A stretch of 64,000 nucleotides of DNA from Leishmania donovani (Eukaryota > Euglenozoa > Kinetoplastea > Trypanosomatida > Trypanosomatidae). The notes under the pieces are model-generated. The model was given only the letters and a program-made list of their open reading frames with translations, ran no database searches and was not told where the DNA came from. Each line of letters starts with the position of its first letter. Position 1 is the first letter of the stretch. This document shows positions 58,788 through 64,000 of the stretch, piece by piece. The translations under genes and the position numbers were made by a program. Location: assembly GCF_000227135.1 (NCBI RefSeq), contig NC_018259.1, positions 1-64,000 on the forward strand, given 5' to 3'.

Positions 58788-61094
58788 TCATTGGAGGACA
58801 AACTCATACGAGCTGCAAAAGACACCAGGGGTGAGCACTAGTGACGCGATATCGGCACCACCGACGCTGGGCAGGCGCACCAGCTGCACGCTCACCTGCA
58901 CCTCCCTCTCCGACGCCTCGTTCCACTTTGCCTGCGCCGTGAACGTGATGCACAGGGGGCCAAGTGCTCCACCGCGCGCCATGGCAGCGGCAGCATGGAG
59001 AACAAGGCCAGCGCTGTTCACTGGGCGCACCTCCACAAGGTCGTCCGCCGAGTCGGTCGATGGTGCGCCGTGCACATCTGTGAAGAGGTAAAGCACTGTT
59101 CGAGCCTCAGGAGATGCCGGAGACCACGGAATCGCGACGCGGCAGGGCAGTGCCGCCGAGTGCGCCAGCAACACACGCAGGGAGGCGCAAGGCAGCTGCT
59201 GGGTCGCCGCGCAGGTCAGCGCTGTGGTGTCGCCGACGTACAAGTACACGTTTCCAGCAAGGAACACGCCAGAGTGGGGGTCGCTCATAAGCGCCTCCTG
59301 CTTGCAATCCTCGACGTCACTGCTTTCGTCATCATCGCCTTTCGTTAGGGCATCCCAGACGCTGGTGGCCGTCTCGGCGGCTTGCGTGACGACGACAGCC
59401 TGCAGCTTGCCAGCGCTCTTGCGCGACTGTCTGGACGTGGCGAGCCGCTGCATCGTGTAGCATTCAGCCACGCGACAGCTATGGTGGCACCCGCCGACAG
59501 AGAGCAGCTCATCGGCGCACACGCCGTTCCCCATGAGGCTCGAGTCCAAGACGCGTACCGCAGCTGCGAAGAGCGACCGCTGCTCGGGTGACTGTACAGA
59601 GGCGGCGAGCAGCTTTGTCAAGGAGGGCATCTGGCACATGCCGCCCGCGAGGAGGACCGTATCCACAAAACCATCAGACCAGGTGTCCTTATACTTGTCC
59701 GCAAAGGCGCGCACGGCCTTGCTGAACATGTCCAACAGTCCCCACTCGCTCCGAATGGCGTTGTCCAGCTTGTTCTTCGTCAGCGTCTGTGTGTCAATCA
59801 GGTCCATTCCTTCGTAGAAGGCCTCCGCCTCCACCGAGACGGAGGTGGCTTGCGGGTTTGTGTTGAGCGAGACCTTCTTCTCCGCCATCAGCAGGGCAAG
59901 ACGGCGCATCGCCCGGGACGGGATCGCCTCATGAAGGAGTCTGGTGGCCGGGTGCTCGGTCGACCCGATGGTGGGCAGCGCGTGGTTGAGGTGCAGGAGA
60001 GCATTGAAGTTGCGCGACGGGCTCGCGAAGAGGCGCCGCTGCTGAGTCATGTACTGCGCTGCCACCCTTTCTGCCAGTGCCACGTCCAGCGCGTCGCCGC
60101 CGCTGCCGGCGCCTACGGCAAAGTAGCCATCACCCACAGCTGCGCTCCCCTTTGTGAAGCAGCGGTAGGGGACGTTGTGGTGCTGCGGAGGGCAGACAAG
60201 AATGCCACCGCGGGAGCACAGCAAAGAGAGGCACAAGCCATGAGCTCCCCAGTCCACCACGAGCACATTGTGCGGTGCGGTGGAGAGCAGGCGCGGCACA
60301 CGGCGCTCCTGCGTGGCGGCATCGTACGCAGTCACCGCCGCCTCATCACTGAAGACGACACTCGTGTTCAGCACGACGGCGCCGAGATGCGACGACTGCA
60401 CCGCCTCCTTCAGCCACTCCACAGTTCTGCCGCGGCGCGCGGCATGGGCGCTGTCGGCCGCACCTGGAAAGGCGTAGCGCGGCACCACGAGCGTCAAAAA
60501 GAGCTTTGCCGAGCTCGACGTGGCTTTGTCGCGGCCGGTTGTCGCCGTCAGTCCACACGCGCCGTCTATGGTGTGCTCCTTGATGTAGTTTAAGAAGCGA
60601 ATAAAAAGATCCTCAGCAGAGATGAAGCTCTCCACCAGCTCGCCGTCTGGCTCTGACGCGTACTGGAACCCGAGCTGCCGCGTACCAGAGGCAACCTGGG
60701 TGAGCCGGCAGTGGCCCTTGTACTTCTGATTCGCCGCGGCCTCAACGACCCGCAGCAGACCCGACGTGGTCTCCTCCGACTCCGCTGCGTGTTCTGACAC
60801 TGTTCCCAGCACATGTTGCGCATCCGCTATCGAGGCGGCAGCGGCGGCGTAGGTAAACAAGTAAGGCACAACGTTCTGAGGCTGACGCGAGTACTGGTGG
60901 AGCGCGTTGTCGCCAAAGAGCAACTCCTGCTCTGTCAACGCCGCCACGACAGGGGTATTGCGATGGCCACTGGAGTTGGCAACGACCTTGATGGGAACCG
61001 CGTCGGACACCGCAGCCGTGCCGGTGTTGCTGCTCACTGGCGCGACGGCGACGTAGCTACTCGACGCGCCGAGTGAAACGCTGACGGCATACAT
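58788..61094 (-). CDS. Divergent HSP70-related protein
   Basis: Encodes 768 residues from the ATG at 61094 (MYAVSVSLGASSS); an ATG two codons upstream is an equal candidate. The N-terminal ATPase fold is recognisable but divergent: SVSLGASSSYVAVAP replaces the usual GIDLGTT phosphate loop, RNTPVVAALTEQELLFGD matches R-x-TPSVVAF, VLVVDWGAHGLCLSLL matches the DLGGGT loop, GAGSGGDALDVALAERVAAQ matches the LGGxDFD element, and DTVLLAGGMCQMPSLTKLL matches the VGGSTRIP loop. The substrate-binding part is poorly conserved and the chain ends SYEFVLQ without the EEVD motif of cytosolic HSP70. It resembles HSPA14/Ssz1-type or other atypical members rather than a classical chaperone. Altered phosphate-loop residues suggest reduced or no ATP hydrolysis. 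No signal peptide is seen. Confidence 0.85.
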   Translation of the reverse strand: MYAVSVSLGASSSYVAVAPVSSNTGTAAVSDAVPIKVVANSSGHRNTPVVAALTEQELLFGDNALHQYSRQPQNVVPYLFTYAAAAASIADAQHVLGTVSEHAAESEETTSGLLRVVEAAANQKYKGHCRLTQVASGTRQLGFQYASEPDGELVESFISAEDLFIRFLNYIKEHTIDGACGLTATTGRDKATSSSAKLFLTLVVPRYAFPGAADSAHAARRGRTVEWLKEAVQSSHLGAVVLNTSVVFSDEAAVTAYDAATQERRVPRLLSTAPHNVLVVDWGAHGLCLSLLCSRGGILVCPPQHHNVPYRCFTKGSAAVGDGYFAVGAGSGGDALDVALAERVAAQYMTQQRRLFASPSRNFNALLHLNHALPTIGSTEHPATRLLHEAIPSRAMRRLALLMAEKKVSLNTNPQATSVSVEAEAFYEGMDLIDTQTLTKNKLDNAIRSEWGLLDMFSKAVRAFADKYKDTWSDGFVDTVLLAGGMCQMPSLTKLLAASVQSPEQRSLFAAAVRVLDSSLMGNGVCADELLSVGGCHHSCRVAECYTMQRLATSRQSRKSAGKLQAVVVTQAAETATSVWDALTKGDDDESSDVEDCKQEALMSDPHSGVFLAGNVYLYVGDTTALTCAATQQLPCASLRVLLAHSAALPCRVAIPWSPASPEARTVLYLFTDVHGAPSTDSADDLVEVRPVNSAGLVLHAAAAMARGGALGPLCITFTAQAKWNEASEREVQVSVQLVRLPSVGGADIASLVLTPGVFCSSYEFVLQ

Positions 61095-61993
61095 TGACAC
61101 GGTGCCGCGTCGCGCGACGAAGCAAGGAGTTCAGAAGCGAGAAGAGGTGTTCGAGGTGGTGAGGAGCTGTGCCTAGGTGCGACTGATGATGCGTGTTGTA
61201 TGTGCGTGTGTCTTTCAGTGCTACCGTCGCACGCCACACCGTCGTCAACGCGTAAGAGAGCAAAGACACGGTGGGCAGCAGACCGGGAAGGGACGAAAGG
61301 GAGGGGGGGGTGGGGGGGGGGAAGAGAAAATGCGAGAGAAGGTAAGGGGGTTGAAGTGCGCGCCGTGGAAAAAGCGAAAGCCGAGCAACACGGAGATCAC
61401 GCAGGCGCGCGCACTTACCCCAGCGCGCGCGCAGGAGTGGACGCACAGACGAAGAGACAACGATCTTCCTTCTCCCTGAAAAAAGCGAAATGTGGAGAGT
61501 TAGGGACGAGGGGAACGAGATGGCTGCAGCGGCATGCCGTCTTCCTGATCGAGCTAACTACTCCCGTCCACGGTGTGGAAAGAAAACAAGCTCCAAAAAC
61601 AACGTCCATGTCGATGCGTCAGCGCGCGTCTGTTGAAGCTGCCACAAATACGCCGTGGTGCGCAGCAACGGAATGAGGCTGCTTCTCTCCTTCACTTTCT
61701 TTGAGAAGTGGAGTGGCGGCGAAGCGGTGAGGGGGTGAGAAGGGGGACCGCGAAGCGAGTTTCCACCGACGTCCGTCCGGGTAGGAAACGCGGTCCACCT
61801 CCCCCCACTCCTCCCCACACGCACAAATAGCACTCACCGCAATACAGACGCAGCACAGCTGCTGCTCGCCGCAAAACCACAGGCCATCGGTGGTATGTGC
61901 GGCGCAAGATGAAGGGCAGGAGAGCTCGAGAAGAACGAGCATTAGAAGAGCAGCCCCTAAGCAGGGGGGAACGTATACAGTGCCGTCGCTGAG
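61095..61993. other. Intergenic spacer with strong G-runs
   Basis: About 0.9 kb between the coiled-coil gene and the HSP70-related gene. At 61303-61321 the plus strand has G8-T-G10, followed by purine-rich sequence; on the transcript strand this is a C-run within a pyrimidine-rich leader. It could form a quadruplex on the plus strand. No gene is supported. Confidence 0.6.
61303..61321. repeat. G8-T-G10 homopolymer pair
   Basis: Two G-runs separated by one T, enough guanine for an intramolecular quadruplex on the plus (non-coding) strand, about 210 bases upstream of the HSP70-related start. The transcript carries C there. Length in the assembly may be uncertain. Confidence 0.8.
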
Positions 61994-63337
61994 CTACTGA
62001 GAGTCAAGGCTCTCCAGCTCCTTCGTAATGTTCTCGAGGAACGCCGTGATTTCGTCCACTTCGTTCGCTGAGGTGCAAGCTGCTCGATCAGCAGGTGGCG
62101 GCACCCGTGAACAGACTCTAGGCGAGTGCACTACCGCCGGCCCATCGCGGACAGCGTGTGGTGGTAAACAAACAGCCGGCGTTGCATGGGTTTCCTCTTG
62201 GTCATGATGGTGCTCCTGCACGGAGAGGGGTTTGCTTGACCTAATCAACTCTAGAGTGCGCCGCACGTCATCCAACCCAAGCTCCTTCATGGTGGCCGCC
62301 ACCGCGTCGCTCCCCGCCGGAGACGTAGGCTCAAGGAGGAGGTTCTCCTTGTACTGCTGCAATGCCCGCTGCGTCTGCTGGTGTTGCGCAAGCTGCTGGC
62401 GGAGGAGGTGGCGTGGCGTGGGAAGCCTATGAGAGGAGCCGCGCTCGGTGCAGCGTGTTGGAGAAGCAGACGTCGTGGCTGACCCGCCCCCGTAGCCCCT
62501 GTCGATGGCAGCGATGAGATCGTAGAGCTGCTCCTCTTGTTTTTTGAGTCGCCGCTCCAGCGTCCCCACCACCTTCGCATGCTGCTCCGTCAGCGACTGC
62601 GTCTGCTCCTCAACACGCAAGCGCTGGCGCTTTTCCGCCACCAGTACGCGCCGCAGGTGCTCGACTTCGCTGGCGGCAGCACCGTTGCCGGTCTCGTCCC
62701 ACGACGCCTTTTCCCAAGCATCCAACATCTTCGAATCTTCTTGCAGTTCACTACCGCGTATGTCGTGCAGTGCGTTCGCCCGACCTGCAGCACCGTTGGT
62801 GCGCTGCGTCGCAAGCGCCCCACGCAGCTGCCGGACCTCCTCCGACAAGGAGGCATTTAACGTTTCCAGCGACTGAATGCGATCGACGAAGTGCGCCTCC
62901 ACCCTGCGCACAATGCGTTCGATTTCCTGCGTCTTGAGACTCGCCTCCTGTTGCCGGTCCGCTGCACTAGGGGCGGCGGTGAGCGATAACACTTGCCCCT
63001 GTTCCAGTAGAGCAGCAATGCTGTGGCTAAGGTCGACTAACTCATTGAGCATGTGATGCACCGAGGTACTTGGCATGCTGCTCTGTGTGCTGCTTCTCTG
63101 CACCGCCTGAAGCCGTCGCTCCGGTGTTGAGGATGAGAGTGCGTGCGCTTCAGTCGGGCGCGGACGCGAACGTGCCTGGGATGCGTACCGCTCTTTCTGC
63201 GAAGCACTGAGGGCGCAGTGCTTCGCTGTCGCCCACCGCCCGGGCGAGGTGGAGGAAGACACGGCGTGCAGCTGCGTGTAGCCTCCTTGACGCATCCCGG
63301 GCCTCCCCGTTGGCGTTGCGAAGCGCTTGCCTTGCAT
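61994..63337 (-). CDS. Coiled-coil protein, unknown function
   Basis: Encodes 447 residues, from the first ATG of the frame (MQGKRFATPTGRPGMRQGG). The N-terminal 90 residues are Ser/Thr/Arg-rich and disordered. Coiled coil covers about 95-290: MLNELVDLSHSIAALLEQG, then a long segment with EIERIVRRVEAHFVDRIQSL and ETLNASLSEEVRQLRGALA, and after a short loop EVEHLRRVLVAEKRQRLRVE and GTLERRLKKQEEQLYDLIAA. The C-terminal third is Ser/Pro/His-rich with a final acidic helix (ANEVDEITAFLENITKELES). Such proteins in trypanosomatids are often cytoskeletal or basal-body components, but nothing here decides. It is the most upstream complete gene of the window. Confidence 0.8.
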   Translation of the reverse strand: MQGKRFATPTGRPGMRQGGYTQLHAVSSSTSPGRWATAKHCALSASQKERYASQARSRPRPTEAHALSSSTPERRLQAVQRSSTQSSMPSTSVHHMLNELVDLSHSIAALLEQGQVLSLTAAPSAADRQQEASLKTQEIERIVRRVEAHFVDRIQSLETLNASLSEEVRQLRGALATQRTNGAAGRANALHDIRGSELQEDSKMLDAWEKASWDETGNGAAASEVEHLRRVLVAEKRQRLRVEEQTQSLTEQHAKVVGTLERRLKKQEEQLYDLIAAIDRGYGGGSATTSASPTRCTERGSSHRLPTPRHLLRQQLAQHQQTQRALQQYKENLLLEPTSPAGSDAVAATMKELGLDDVRRTLELIRSSKPLSVQEHHHDQEETHATPAVCLPPHAVRDGPAVVHSPRVCSRVPPPADRAACTSANEVDEITAFLENITKELESLDSQ

Positions 63338-64000
63338 GGCAAGCGCAGTCCGCAGCTGCTCGTGATACTGCCCTCACTTATCGGCAGATGATCACGTGTG
63401 GAGGCGTATGCAAGTGTACGTCTGCGCAGCGGCGCCCGGATTTTGTTTTTTTTTCTGCGCCTTTGGCAGACGTCACGAAGCACCGCACACAGCGCAGCGG
63501 GGAGGAGAGTGGCTCTTCGCTGCTCACAGACACTACAGCACCACCTCGATGGATGTGACATGCACGTAGGCGCCACCGTGTAGTGCGGTCAGATGGGCTC
63601 TCTATGCTATTCAGCGCAGCGTTGGTCGCCTCAGGAGCACTGGGAGATAAACAGTAGAACGGAGACGAAGTGAGATGAAACACCAAGAAGATCTGCAGCA
63701 TCGATGAGCTATCGCACGTTACTCAGGCACGCTTCCCCGTCTCGTTACTTGGGTCAATGTGCATTCGTTGCATGTCAAGAGACTCAACGGATGGGGTACC
63801 AAGCGCCTCCGCATGGCATGTGCGTGTGCACGTTGCTGCTGATCGAGCCCCCACATCAATCCGTGAGTGGGGCCACTAGAATGCGAAACAACAAAACGAC
63901 GAGGCGCGTCCAAAAGCCCTCGGCTGCCGGCATTCGTCTTGGTTGGGGAGCGGGTCACGTGTAGCACGTTAGGTGCATCGTCTATTTTTTTTTCACGTGT
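63338..64000. other. Upstream spacer at window edge
   Basis: About 0.66 kb that should hold the leader of the coiled-coil gene and the 3' UTR of the next gene upstream. A T-run at 63445-63453 and another at 63985-63993 are present. No gene is supported. Confidence 0.55.

Overview
This window looks like nuclear chromosomal DNA from a trypanosomatid, most likely a Leishmania of the subgenus Leishmania. Protein genes have no introns, are GC-rich at third positions, and lie head to tail on one strand, separated by 0.7-4.6 kb spacers full of purine-rich plus-strand (pyrimidine-rich transcript-strand) tracts, CA/TG repeats and homopolymers. The N-myristoyltransferase gene (23013-24278) encodes a 421-residue protein that closely resembles the Leishmania enzyme. 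The gene order (two CCCH zinc-finger genes, SEC13, syntaxin 5, NMT, SAM-type carrier, STE-like kinase, UTP14, U2A', HSP70-related) fits the left part of Leishmania chromosome 32 as I remember it. I cannot name the species from the sequence.

All twenty supported protein genes are on the minus strand, so transcription runs from right to left as one polycistronic unit. No convincing plus-strand gene, tRNA, rRNA, snRNA or CRISPR array was seen. Right to left the genes are: a coiled-coil protein, an HSP70-related protein, a small one-pass membrane protein, U2A', a 91-residue protein, a low-complexity protein, UTP14, an armadillo-repeat protein, a Skp1-like protein, a long protein kinase, a mitochondrial SAM-type carrier, an SCP/FCP1-like phosphatase, a dead AP-4 sigma gene, a one-pass membrane protein, NMT, syntaxin 5, an enhancer-of-polycomb-like protein, SEC13, two paralogous CCCH RNA-binding proteins, a BFR1-like coiled-coil protein and a small probable mitochondrial membrane protein. 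Most are housekeeping genes for trafficking, ribosome and spliceosome assembly and signalling. They share a transcript, not a pathway, as is usual in kinetoplastids.

The spacers hold the less ordinary material. Four copies of a GC-rich interspersed element of about 570 bp lie at 12.9, 25.1, 34.1-34.7 and 40.8-41.4 kb. They are nearly identical in the core, resemble SIDER-type degenerate retroposons in size and position, and have mosaic ends. Two assembly gaps are present: exactly 1000 N at 10634-11633, and 113 N inside one repeat copy at 34484-34596. Gene relics are visible in the spacers. The best is a decayed AP-4 sigma adaptin gene at 28397-28859, which can be followed almost end to end through three in-frame stops and a one-base frameshift. 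Weaker candidate relics lie at 295-650, 11640-12400 and 31800-32340.

I found no undescribed multi-gene system. The most interesting items are the adaptor pseudogene, the mosaic retroposon-like family, and the zinc-finger pair separated by a gap, a repeat and a decayed reading frame.
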